Shown one piece after another: positions 9,575 through 19,651 of a stretch of 64,000 nucleotides of DNA. Location of the stretch: the NCBI RefSeq assembly GCF_017562075.2, contig NC_054081.1, positions 3,897,926 through 3,961,925 on the forward strand, in the 5' to 3' direction. Every line of letters begins with the position of its first letter. Position 1 is the stretch's first letter. Both the position numbers and the translations under genes were made by a program. Origin of the DNA: Anopheles merus (lineage: Eukaryota; Arthropoda; Insecta; Diptera; Culicidae). The notes below the pieces were generated by a model, which saw nothing but the letters and a program-made list of their open reading frames with translations, made no database searches and was not told the origin of the DNA.

Positions 9575-9595
9575 CGAAACAGATTTTAAAAACTG

Positions 9596-10410
9596 ACAGC
9601 GCTGCCTTCCGCTTTCGCTTCCTTTCACCGTCCGAAAACAAAAGAACGCGTACGCACGCCACGAGGGTAACTGGGGGACGCGAGTGCGAGGAGAGAGGAG
9701 TCAATTTGAATGCAAATGGTTTGCATTTTCTTCGTTCTTCGCTCGCGAGCCGGTGTGCAAAAAAAAAAAAAAAAACGTCGCTTCGTGTCGCCGCGTTCGA
9801 TGCGCTTTCCCGTCCCGGTGGGGTGGTGGCGGTGGCGGGACGGTACACGATATAAATTCACCCGGTGCGATGATACACAAAAATCTACCGCCACCGAAGC
9901 CCTTCTGCCCCTGCGTGCGAGTCCTTGCAGTGGCACTGGCGACGGCGGCAAACGAGTTGTAGTTGCAATGCTTTTCTTTTTGGCTCTTCGCTCTTCGCTC
10001 TTTCTTTCGCCCGTCTTTCACGAGCCTTGCTGGAAGCTCCTGCCGGAAAACGCGCGAAAGCGCTGCGAGCATGAATAATGAAACGAGTCGCACGGTTTCG
10101 GTGCAGGCCAGGTTTTGGCCTTTTCTTCTTGCATTCTTTGCCCGCTTTTGCTTCCACGACGGTGCGACAGTGGTGGACAACTTGCTGCTGAAGTAGTGTT
10201 TTTTTTAATGGAGGAAGAGTCGTTTTGTATGAATTTTTTTATGTATTTTTTCCTTAATATTCCTACTTATTTTAACTCATTTTGCGAGTACAAAAGGAGT
10301 TCAAGAGTGTCTTCATCAAAAAAAATGAAATTAAAAGTCTAGTTTTACATTTTCCCAGCGCTCAATTCTGATTTGCCTCCTTTAATCTCTTATTTGTATC
10401 AACAAATTAT
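9596..10410. other. Intergenic, no gene seen
   Basis: Moderately GC-rich DNA with poly-A/T runs. Several ORFs on both strands overlap each other with low-complexity translations and no recognisable domain. Confidence 0.5.
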
Positions 10411-10422
10411 AAAAATAGCAAA

Positions 10423-10440
10423 TTGCATACTTTTAGGCGC
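10423..10440 (+). repeat. 18-bp dispersed motif, representative + copy
   Basis: TTGCATACTTTTAGGCGC. Close + strand matches: 10840-10856, 15978-15995, 23762-23778, 28951-28968, 31420-31436, 31651-31668, 33542-33558. Looser: 7680-7697, 10792-10809, 12583-12600, 12624-12640. The base run before TTGC is often CATA or similar. Confidence 0.8.
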
Positions 10441-11021
10441 TTCGAAAATTCGCTAATTGGTAATATTGATTGAATTCCAAAAATGGATTAAAATGTTCTG
10501 GTATAATTGATGCTTTGATTAGAATGTTCAGGTATAGTTGAAAAGCTTTTTTATTGTATCTTGCTATTTGCATAACTTGAAGCATGCTGCTAGCTCAAAT
10601 ATAAGTCAACGATGGGTGATTAATGGGCAGATGGATTGTGTACGCTTGCTGGCAGCGACTTTAGATGTACATTTTCGACGTTGTTTTCTAATATTGTTTT
10701 TTCATTTCGCAAAGCGTAAAATAAGTTGAATTTGTGTAACAGAAAGCATTCATCGAGGCGCATACAGAACACGATGAATTAACAAAAAAAGTGCCTACCT
10801 TTAGGCGGCTATTACATGCCATAAAACATACAATATTTAAGCATACCTTTAGGCGCTTTTCGACTGTTCACTGAGGTTGACAATCACTGTCGGGGCTGTC
10901 TTGATTTTTCCACCATTTGCAACGAATTTCTATGCCAGCCAGGAATGTCGCTCATCCATTCAGTCGCGGATATATTTTTCATTGCTGCTTTTCCAACGTG
11001 GTTTCCCTTCAGTTGTACCTG

Positions 11022-11023
<2 letters not shown>

Positions 11024-11084
<61 letters not shown>

Positions 11085-11099
11085 TTGCTCTCTCTCTCT
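11024..11099. repeat. CT / CA compound microsatellite
   Basis: A CT run passes into CA and then CT again. It generates open Ser/Leu reading frames that are not genes. Confidence 0.95.
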
Positions 11100-11604
11100 T
11101 GCTACCGGGCATCAGCAAGGAGCTTGCAGTGACGAATACATTTCCGATCCGATTGTTCCTACTTACCGGTCTGTCCCGCTGTTGTGCCCCGAGTGAGTTA
11201 ATTGAAAAACTAATCCCCACTTTGCTGCCACTTCTGAGCAGCCACAATCAATAAAAGGCATCCGTCTGCCCGCTTTCAACTGTCAACTGTTGCCAGCAGC
11301 CTGTGTGTCCCTCTGTGCGTAGTTTTTGGAACTGCCTCCCCCCCCCCCCCCCCAGCCTAATTGCCCGCTGCCCGCCAGCAGGGCTAAAAGCAGGGCCGGC
11401 CGAAACGAAACGAAACTGTTTCCGTGTCCGAACGACGTACGACGTAAACAAACGCATTAATACTTCATAAATAGTCGGCGTTCATTAATAAATTATGCAG
11501 CGGGTGGAAGGGGGGGGGGAGGATGCTGAGCGCCGGCCACTGGACACTCGGGTCGGGCGCGCCGGTCCAGTGTGACCGAAGCTGTTGCATCCGCAAAGCA
11601 ACCG

Positions 11605-11943
11605 ATGACGAGCAGTGCTGTCTACGAGCGTGTGTGTGTGTGGTTGGGATGGAGGAAAGTTCGATTTTCCGTAGTGATTGTCCTGCTGACGGTCATTATT
11701 ATCGTCCTTATCGTGTCCGCCCGTGTGGGGCTGCGTCTCGTGCGGCCGGGAAGCAAAAGGGCAGCAAGGGCAGAAACGCCTCCAGAGCTTCGCATTCAGC
11801 CAAGACAGCAACTTCAATTAGCAGTGGCTGTGTCCGGCCGTAGTCGTACACCGCCCGTTTCCCGCAGTGCCCGCAGTCCCGCCGGCACCATTCCGCCTCA
11901 CCAGCGCCATCAACAACTCCCAGCGGTATATCACCGACAATAA
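11605..11943 (+). CDS. Candidate first exon or small type II membrane protein (uncertain)
   Basis: I do not recognise this 112-residue frame. It starts MTSSAVYERVCVWLGWRK, followed by a strongly hydrophobic stretch (about residues 20-35, VVIVLLTVIIIVLIV) flanked by basic residues, which predicts a single-pass type II membrane protein or the first exon of one. Synonymous codons for Val, Ile and Leu are mixed rather than repetitive, unlike the microsatellite ORFs around it. Against it: a weak start context, no domain after the helix, a Pro/Arg-rich low-information tail, and no convincing downstream exon. Confidence 0.25.
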   Translation: MTSSAVYERVCVWLGWRKVRFSVVIVLLTVIIIVLIVSARVGLRLVRPGSKRAARAETPPELRIQPRQQLQLAVAVSGRSRTPPVSRSARSPAGTIPPHQRHQQLPAVYHRQ

Positions 11944-12027
11944 TAAACTGCCTGGGCCTACTTGGGCCCGCCGGCTCGTTCCGTAGACGCTACCTCTGCA
12001 CACAGCAATACACACGTACACAGATAG

Positions 12028-12031
<4 letters not shown>

Positions 12032-12099
<68 letters not shown>
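12032..12099. repeat. GA dinucleotide microsatellite
   Basis: About 34 GA units with one GG interruption. Confidence 0.95.
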
Positions 12100-12105
<6 letters not shown>

Positions 12106-12965
12106 AAGGGAGCCCTGAAACGTGTAAGGCTCGTCAAGGCGGCAAATTGCGCCGGGCCGTCCCGTACAATGGGTCGGGCCGTGTGAATGCCAACATGATA
12201 TGTCCTTGTCGACGCACTGGAAATCATTCATTGATGGACACCGTCGCTGTGCTCTGTGCCCGGGCATTGCATCACAATGGGCGAACGTTTTGCATCTGGT
12301 CCCGGGGGGGTTTCGCTTCCGGGGGTAGCAGCTCGGCTGCTGTCTTGAGATGCGGCGAGCGCCGAGCAGGACAAAACAAGCCGGCCAAGGTTGTTGCTCG
12401 CTGTCCGGTACACTTTTATCTGGCAGCACGTATGGGCTGACGAGTCGATTTTTTTTTTGTTCTTACCAGCATACTGATTCGCAACTGAAGCACAGTAAAG
12501 CTAAGCGTGTGGTTATAATTATATGTAAAGCTTTTGTAATTGCGCCAGCATGCGATTTTTGTTACCGGTTGCTGATTGGTTAGCCTATCATTCAGGCGCT
12601 GGAGTAGTATTTGCAGATCTTTCTGCCTACCTTCAGGCGCTCCGGACTCACACAACAATAACCCAAGTCTTGTTTGTCTTTGTTGCTGCAGACGAATTGT
12701 TTGTTTGACAAGGCAGACAAGTCATCAAACTCGTTAGCAGCAAGGTGCCACGACGCTAAAAGTCTATCACGCTGAAAGGCATGCTCCATTTTGGTGCATT
12801 TATTTAGTTATGCAGTCATTTGAGCGCTAAAAAAAGCCATAAAGGTCGCTTTTTCAACTGTACCTCCATTACATGTGTTCAGAACGCCTGAAGGTATGCA
12901 ATATGGTGCTTTTAATTATATTTTATGGTAAAGCAAGTCATTTTCCTCTGGGCGTAATAATTAAA

Positions 12966-12982
12966 CGCCTAAAAGTATGCAA
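12966..12982 (-). repeat. 18-bp dispersed motif, representative - copy
   Basis: It reads CGCCTAAAAGTATGCAA on the + strand. Other - copies: 12885-12901, 13118-13135, 16069-16085, 28147-28163, 28385-28402, 28614-28632, 33427-33443, and a looser one at 49895-49912. The A's are often followed by TATG. Confidence 0.8.
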
Positions 12983-13450
12983 AGAAACGCTATGGAGTAT
13001 TTATTGGCAATCGTAATAGAAATGTAATTGATAATCGATAAAAAATAATACAAAATTAAGAGAAAAACGCTTCTTGCCATTCAATACCAATATATCTACA
13101 AATAATTGAAGCAACATGCGCCTGTATGTATGCAATATGTAGTTATTTTATAAGGTTTGTTCTTTGCACTTTTGTCTGTTTCACGAGTTTTGCTAAGCAA
13201 TTTATGCTACTGTTCCGAACGCATCAAAATTTAAACTAACATTAACATTCACAAGTAAAATTTAAAAATCGAAAAGTGGACAAAGTACACAATTTATGAA
13301 ACTCTACAAGAGCGTGGGCTCCTTAGTAAGCGTGGTAAGACAAAAAAAACGGCATATTCACCCAACGATATCTCACAGACCTCATCAGCTCAAAACGTGA
13401 AAAAAAGTGGCAATAAAACCAAGCGTCACATTACAAACGGGTTAACCGCT

Positions 13451-13670
13451 AGCGTCTTTTTCGCAAAATGATTAACATTCGACCGGGTGGCCCGGTATAT
13501 TGCCCGGAAAAATCCTGGACTGAGAGAGAAAGAGAGAGGGAGAGAGAGAGAGTGAGAAAAAGAGAAAGAAAGAAGGATTGAATACCCGGGCACTCTGTTA
13601 TCCGATTCGCAAAGCATAAAATATGACACTGCATCGAGCATTAGCATCGGTACCTCATTAGCATGCCGAT

Positions 13671-13728
<58 letters not shown>

Positions 13729-13860
13729 TTTGAGTGTGAATTTGTGGACGCCTGCATTCAAAGTTCGATGAAGGCGCTCCCACACACGCTGGCGCTCCAC
13801 TTCGCCCAAATCGTTTGCGAATCCCTAATTGAAATACATGTGTTTTGTGCCCGCAGAGAT
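13451..13860. other. Intergenic with GA and GT runs
   Basis: An impure GA/AAG stretch lies at 13520-13575 and a GT run at 13673-13726. No gene seen. Confidence 0.6.
13673..13726. repeat. GT dinucleotide microsatellite
   Basis: 27 GT units, uninterrupted. Confidence 0.97.
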
Positions 13861-13869
13861 GCAATCGGT

Positions 13870-14275
13870 AGTGTTGGGCAGTGTTGGGAGATTCAGGATT
13901 CGAAGATTCAAGCCCTAGAAAGATTCGATCGGATCAGGATCCCATTTGTAGGATCTGAATCCCTAAAAGATTCCTTTGCGATTGGGACTTTATTGCGATT
14001 CGATTGGGATTCTTATTGGGAATGGGATTGCGATTCGACTGGGATTGGAATTGCGGTACGGTTGGGAATCTGATTGCAATTGGGAAGTTATAGTTAAATA
14101 AATTATTTAATTTGATATTTAATGAACGTCCGCGTACCTTGGGGACCTGTACTAATTATGATGTAAGTACTGAAAAGTTAAATAATTTGTTAAAAAAAAA
14201 GTTAAATAATAATTTGGAGTAAAACAGCCTCCAAGATTCGAATCCCTTCTGATATTCATTTTCCCATCACTAGTG
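13870..14275. repeat. Degenerate GGGATT/GATTC array with TAGTG-type ends
   Basis: Starts AGTGTTGGGCAGTG and ends TTTTCCCATCACTAGTG; the ends are inverted versions of each other. The left half (13890-14085) repeats 6-bp words (GATTCG, GGGATT). The right half is AT-rich. It shares its ends and composition with the 41-kb and 54-kb arrays. Confidence 0.6.
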
Positions 14276-15960
14276 CTGGGTAGAGTAGGGATAGGAAGGG
14301 TAGAAGCCCGGGAGCGAATGATCGAACTAAAAACTCTCAACCAAGAAGTAGCGCGTGAGGGAACATTTCTGGTTTCCATCATTATGAGCTACGCGGAGGA
14401 TATTGTTTTTTTTTGCGCTGTTCTCTGCTTTTCATTTGCTTTTGTGCGTATGTGTGAGTGTGTGGGTGCGCGCTATTGCTGCCTATGCTCTGCACAATCG
14501 TGGATTAAGGGCAGACACAATGGGCCAAGCGACAGCCGTAATACAGTTCCGGTACTCATTGCGGTACCAATTTTCTTTCCTCCGCGCCTGGCAAGCGAAA
14601 CACAAAAACGAACATGCGAAGCAGCAACAACAACGCTTACAACAGCTAAAAGCCTCCGGACCGCCATTTGAACCGCCATTGCCATGCACACACACACACC
14701 CATACAGTCACACCGTCCGCTCGTAATTATTATTAATCGTTGTGATTATTGTTGCCATTTTTCTCATTAGCAGGCGAAGCGGAATGGAAATGACTGTTCC
14801 GTTCATTTTAGTCCGTTCATCCGTCCATCCTGGGCCGATTGGGGAATGCGTGACTGGGAGAGGAGAGAGCCGAGAGTACAAGGCAAAAAGTGAAAAAAGC
14901 GCCCAAAACCAGAAACCCGAATGAAAAAATGGCCAAAACACAACAGGCAAGACACAAAAACCAGCCGGCAAAAGGTGACGATTGAGCGCGTACGGACATG
15001 GTTAAAATTGCGGCCCCAGCTTTACTAGCGGTCGGGGACAGCTTTCACACCCTCTCAACCCCCCCCTCCTCCCCCTCCACCTTCTTCCGCTTGCGTTTAT
15101 TCACTGCGTGCTGAAACTTTTGCGCGCATTTGTAACGCCACGGCCCGAGCGTGAGCTGCGAATGTTGAAGGGTGTGCGGCTACTTACACGCACCCGCCCG
15201 GTGCTTCGGTGCCTCCCAATTAGCACCGGCCTGAAAGCTTTTCGCCGTATGCGTTCGGCCCCGAAACGGCCGTCTTATCACTCCCACGGTTCCCATCACG
15301 CACGTTGCCGCGGGACCAAAAACCGGCGCATTTTATCCGCAATGAGTGGTTTATTATGTTGATTGATTATTCCGACCACAGTGAGCGAGCGGCACGATGC
15401 GAGAGAGTGTGAAGCTGTTTGAAATCGCACACACACACACACGCTCGACCCACATTTTGCAGAGCAAACCGTGCCAAACCGTGCGCGCACCTTTACCCGG
15501 TGCGGTGGAACATAATTACAAATTAAAATGACCATTGTTGCGTGACAGCAGCGCAAGGTAGTCCTTATTGGAATCTTTTTTAATCCGAAGGGTGGGGAGG
15601 GAGGGGGGGGGGAGGAGTGTTGGCACAGTTGGTTGGATGAAGCGCCTTCGTTTGGTGGATCGAGCCGCTGATGCACCGCACTGCCGAAACACAGTCCGCA
15701 CCGGTTGGCGGGTAGTTCGTTCTAATGAAAAGTGTGCTATTTGTGCGACAGTACTGGGCTGCGCGCGAGCGGTGGGTGGATTGTGTAGAGCAGCACCACT
15801 GCCAGTTCGAGAAGGGCACGGTTTTCGGAGAGTGTAATTGTTTCATGTCCGTCCAGCTGGAGGGTTGATGTAAGCTGACAGTTTTGGCTCACAGCTCTGA
15901 CCCGGTGGTGCGATATTACAGTGTTTGCACACTCCGAACGATTGCGGGGCACTGGAGACG
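14276..15960. other. Intergenic, no gene seen
   Basis: GC-moderate DNA with short CA runs. A frame at 14273 (GTG start) looks locally protein-like but has no recognisable domain. I see no splice or family support for a gene. Confidence 0.5.
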
Positions 15961-15977
15961 GTAAGACGTACGTACAT

Positions 15978-16085
15978 TTGCATACCTTTAGGCGCTGTAA
16001 AAGGATACATTAAGTTTCAATATTGCGGTCGAGAAGGTAAACAATTCTCTTTGATCAGCTTCGGTAAACGCCTAAATGTATGCAA
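15978..16085. repeat. Inverted pair of the 18-bp motif, 108 bp end to end
   Basis: TTGCATACCTTTAGGCGC at the left and CGCCTAAATGTATGCAA at the right enclose about 73 bp. The tips are near-perfect inverted repeats, as in a very small transposon or a double binding site. Confidence 0.7.
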
Positions 16086-16447
16086 TATGACATTTTAATT
16101 ACCAAGAAAATCATTACATAGAAGAAAAATAACGACGAAGCCCTTATTGGACGCCTATACTCGGCTTGTTTGAACCGGGGCGCATGTTTTTGATAGTTTT
16201 TCGTTACATTTTTTTTCATTTTGTAATTTAAAAAAAAAAAACAATATTTTCGTAGTTATTTTGTGCATTCACAGCAATGCATTCAAAACATCATCCATTT
16301 AATTTTTTTTTTCTATTCCAAATCTGTATTTGTAATATTAGCCTATTAAGTTATTTTGAGGCAAAAACTGCTGCGGAAATTACTAAAAAAAGTTCACTTT
16401 TTCCCCAGCTCATGTACGATCAACAAATAAACACAACTCAAGATGTA

Positions 16448-17190
16448 CAGGGGCTTTCAAATGTGTTTAAACTAGCAGCATACTTTTTTTTAATAGTGGC
16501 AATAGATTCTTGACCTGCATCGTCTATTTTTGATTACGTGCAATTGATTATTGACTAGGAGCAATTGACTTCAGCAGACCGGTTGCTGGTGCAGAGTGAC
16601 CAGATTGCTTTTAGAGGTTTTAGGTAGGAATTCTGAAGCAAATTCGGCAATTTTCGGTAATAACTCTTCATTCATTCATAAAATTCATTAAAATCTAATT
16701 TTTTTTGGTTAAATGGTTAATACTTAGAAAAATCTTATATTTTAAGATAGAAAAATTGAGTTTTAGTGTAAACCGATATTCGATCGATAATCGATAGAAC
16801 CACATATGGTCACTCTGAAAAACTTGCTCAATCTAGCTTATGGTTAGGTTATGCCTGTGGGTTTACTCTTACATATTTCAATTCAGCCGTTAAATGCTTT
16901 TAATGTGTGTTATGCATTCATAAAATCAAAGCAATAGCACCGAAAACCTATCACATCAATTATCTATTATTGTGTGCATGATAAAAAAAAACAAAATAAA
17001 ACAAATCGTTTAAACTAATGGGTTCATGAAATTAAATATTATTAACAGATAAATATTGAAGTCGATCTGTCACACCGGGTGTTATAAACGTAACGCTCTT
17101 AAGCTGGCAGGCAAAGGGCTGCTGTCAAGGATCTATTACGACTATTCAAAAAAAGTATACTGTTAGTCTAAACTCACTTGAAAACCCCTG
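16448..17190 (-). mobile_element. MITE-like inverted-repeat element, copy 2
   Basis: 743 bp with tips CAGGGGCTTTCAA... and ...TTGAAAACCCCTG, and the same terminal repeats as the intron-1 copy. The interior is the reverse complement of that copy: ATATGGTCACTCTGAAAAAC and CTTATGGTTAGGTTATGCCT both appear reversed in copy 1. No ORF, so non-autonomous. CAGGG-like tips recall hAT elements, but the flanking 8-mers do not match well. Confidence 0.78.
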
Positions 17191-19460
17191 AAATGATACC
17201 CAGTTGCTTCATAAAATCGTTCGAAATGTTGAAAAAACATGTGTCATGCTCGTGGTTAACACTAAATACATAGCATTAAATGACGAACAAAGAATTCCAT
17301 CGTTGATTTATATTGCGTGGAGTTTGAGTATTGCCTCGGTCATCCTCTACTACGAAAAACTAAATTTTATGTACATTTAAAATAAAAGAAATTTTTACAA
17401 AATAAAAACAATAACACTTGTTATTCATTTACATTCCCAAACGAAGGTGACCGGTTTGATAGTAAAATAAGCTAATGTGTTAAACAAAAGACTAGGAATG
17501 AATTGTTCATGCGTTTGACATTTGTCTTTATCTTATTCTTTTTATAGGTTATTTCCTTGTTTACAACTGTTAAAAGGTTTTTTTATAATATAATCAACTA
17601 AGGACATGTGATCAACAACTATTGTCTGTTTGGGAGACACAGATTTACTTGGGAATGTGAAAGAAACGTCATTGAAGTGGTATTCAGTTTGCAAACCAAA
17701 AACATTGGCAAGTGCACATATTTTTATTTTCAAATTTTTGAGCTTTATATTGAAAATGTAGGCGTCGGTGGTCCGTAACCATTTTGCTCAATAAATCGAC
17801 ATGAAATTAATCTTAATCTATTTAGTTTTAAAGTGATGTTAAATGACACTTGAGCCCATGAACATAAATAAGAAAAGATGTTTTTAAAATCTTCAATATA
17901 AGCTATTTTCTTTCACATATTTCAAATATATAACTTTTTTTAAGTATATCGCATATAATATACGTGATGCCTCATTTCCCATTTCGAGCTCCGTTCGATT
18001 AGCTTTCACTGCCCAAGGCCTACTGACCGTCCAAGCTGGGAGGTAACGCAAACAAATGCACCCGATTACAAAAGCCTGCCAGTAAATTATTTCATCATTT
18101 GTGCTACAAAACCCGGTTTAATAGCTTCTTCCCCGCGTTCGCGTTTCTACGCCGAACCGCCGACCGCCGGAGCTGTTTCAAATTTGTCGATTTAAATCAA
18201 ACGTTTATTGCTTTCCTCCCTCCCCCCCCCTCCTCTGTTCTCAGCTGGACCCAGCACAAACCGATGAGCTCCTACTCCACTACACTAATCGTTTTAAATG
18301 GGCTGCAGATGGGTTTAAAAATAAAATAATGCTAGTTTTCAGCGTGCTTTACGGTAATAGTCTGCGGCTGTAGCAGCTTGGGCCACGTTTTTTGCTCCAA
18401 GGTGAGTGAGTGTGTGTTTTGTTGCTGCTACTGTTGTTGTTTGTTGCACGCGGTCACTTAAATATGCAAAACGCAGCTTACTGCAAATAGGAGCTAAAGT
18501 TAATGGATGATTTACTGGCAGTCGTATCGTTTTGTCTGCAAACATGTATTATTTATTTATTTATTTTTTCTGCACCATATAATTGCCACAAATGCCACTC
18601 GCCTGCGACCTGTGGTCGCTTGGCTCATTTGCACGCTGCATGGATTTTACATTTACTACCACAAACACAAAAAAAACACTCAGCCAACCTGTGAACCAGT
18701 CTCGCCTATCGTTCCGGAACAAAGCAAACCCCCCGAGAAACGCGAACGCCAAGGTGAAACTGAGAGCGCAACCGTTACTCGCATGCGACACTTAAACACG
18801 CCCGACCGATGGATCAACTTCAAACCCATTCCCCCTCCCCTCCCCCCCACCCGCTTCCACAGCATGGGGCCGTTTTTCTTTGGCGAGCCAACCATCTTTG
18901 CCGCTTGATAACGGCAACCGATCCCACCAATCCTCCGGCAGCGTACAGTTTGTTTGCTCCTCTGTGTGTGTGTGTGTTACGATTTGCGTCATTGCGAAAA
19001 TGGTGGTGCGCCCGAGATCAAAAACACATATTCTGCTGTGGAATGGCGCTGCTGAAGAAGGTGAATGCACAGCACAGCATGAAAACAAACAGCCAGGGTC
19101 GCCGAAACCGTACGTTTGCGGCACCCCACGCCGAACCGGACCGGATCTAATCGGATTGTTGCGATCTGGATTGCGGTTGTTGTTGTTGTTGTTGCCTCGG
19201 TGAAAATCTCGTACTGCGGTGGGGAGCTGTTCGCTGCACTGGGTGACTGGAACGTTGTGTCGATTTAGAGACAAGTTGTCAGCAGCATCAGCAGGATTGC
19301 AAGGGGCACGCGATCACAGCCAATGACGATCATAGCAATTTAGTATTAATGCAATGGGATAAATTTGAAACTGGTTTTTTTTATATCGAAGCTATGCTCT
19401 GGAGTAATTCGAAAAGGTTTATTTTATGGAGCAACTTTATTAGCTCGCTTTATATTTTAA
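17191..19460. other. Intergenic, AT-rich then mixed, no gene seen
   Basis: 17200-18000 is strongly AT-rich without structure I can name; 18000-19460 is mixed. Short ORFs only. Confidence 0.5.
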
Positions 19461-19465
19461 CTACA

Positions 19466-19651
19466 AGGAGGCGCCTGGTGTGTGGGAGTGTCTGGCAAAA
19501 GGAGGCGCCTAGTGCTTGGTGGCGTCTAGTACATGGAGGCGCCTAGTGCATGGTGGCGTCTAGTACATGGAGGCGCCTAGTGCATGGTGGCGTCTAGTAC
19601 ATGGAGGCGCCTAGTGCATGGTGGCGTCTAGTACATGGAGGTGCCTGGTAG
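19466..19651. repeat. 17/34-bp minisatellite
   Basis: Two related 17-mers alternate: ACATGGAGGCGCCTAGT and GCATGGTGGCGTCTAGT, giving a 34-bp unit present about four times plus diverged flanking copies at the left. Each first half holds the palindrome GGCGCC. Adjacent units are nearly identical, which suggests recent expansion. Confidence 0.93.

Larger units (their letters stand above)
5727..9595 (+). other. Probable long 3' UTR of the kirre/rst-like gene
   Basis: There is no coding sequence I can support. The stretch is rich in A/T-rich patches and dinucleotide runs (GT 6866-6906, GA 8189-8225) and carries two UGUACAUA sites. It ends near a canonical AATAAA at 9569-9574, after which composition turns GC-rich. 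Neuronal adhesion genes in flies often have multi-kilobase 3' UTRs. The extent is inferred; earlier poly(A) sites are possible. Confidence 0.45.
10411..13440. other. Region with a cluster of 18-bp motif sites
   Basis: Two AT-rich islands (10200-10870 and 12460-13440) flank a GC-richer middle. Copies or variants of TTGCATACCTTTAGGCGC lie at 10423, 10792, 10840, 12583 and 12624 on the + strand and at 12885, 12966 and 13118 on the - strand. All + copies are to the left and all - copies to the right. The middle has CT (11024-11099) and GA (12032-12099) runs and one candidate membrane-protein ORF. Confidence 0.6.

Noticed and set aside
19466..19651. CRISPR-like regular repeats
   Set aside because: Units are contiguous with no unique spacers, and the genome is clearly eukaryotic. 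It is a minisatellite.
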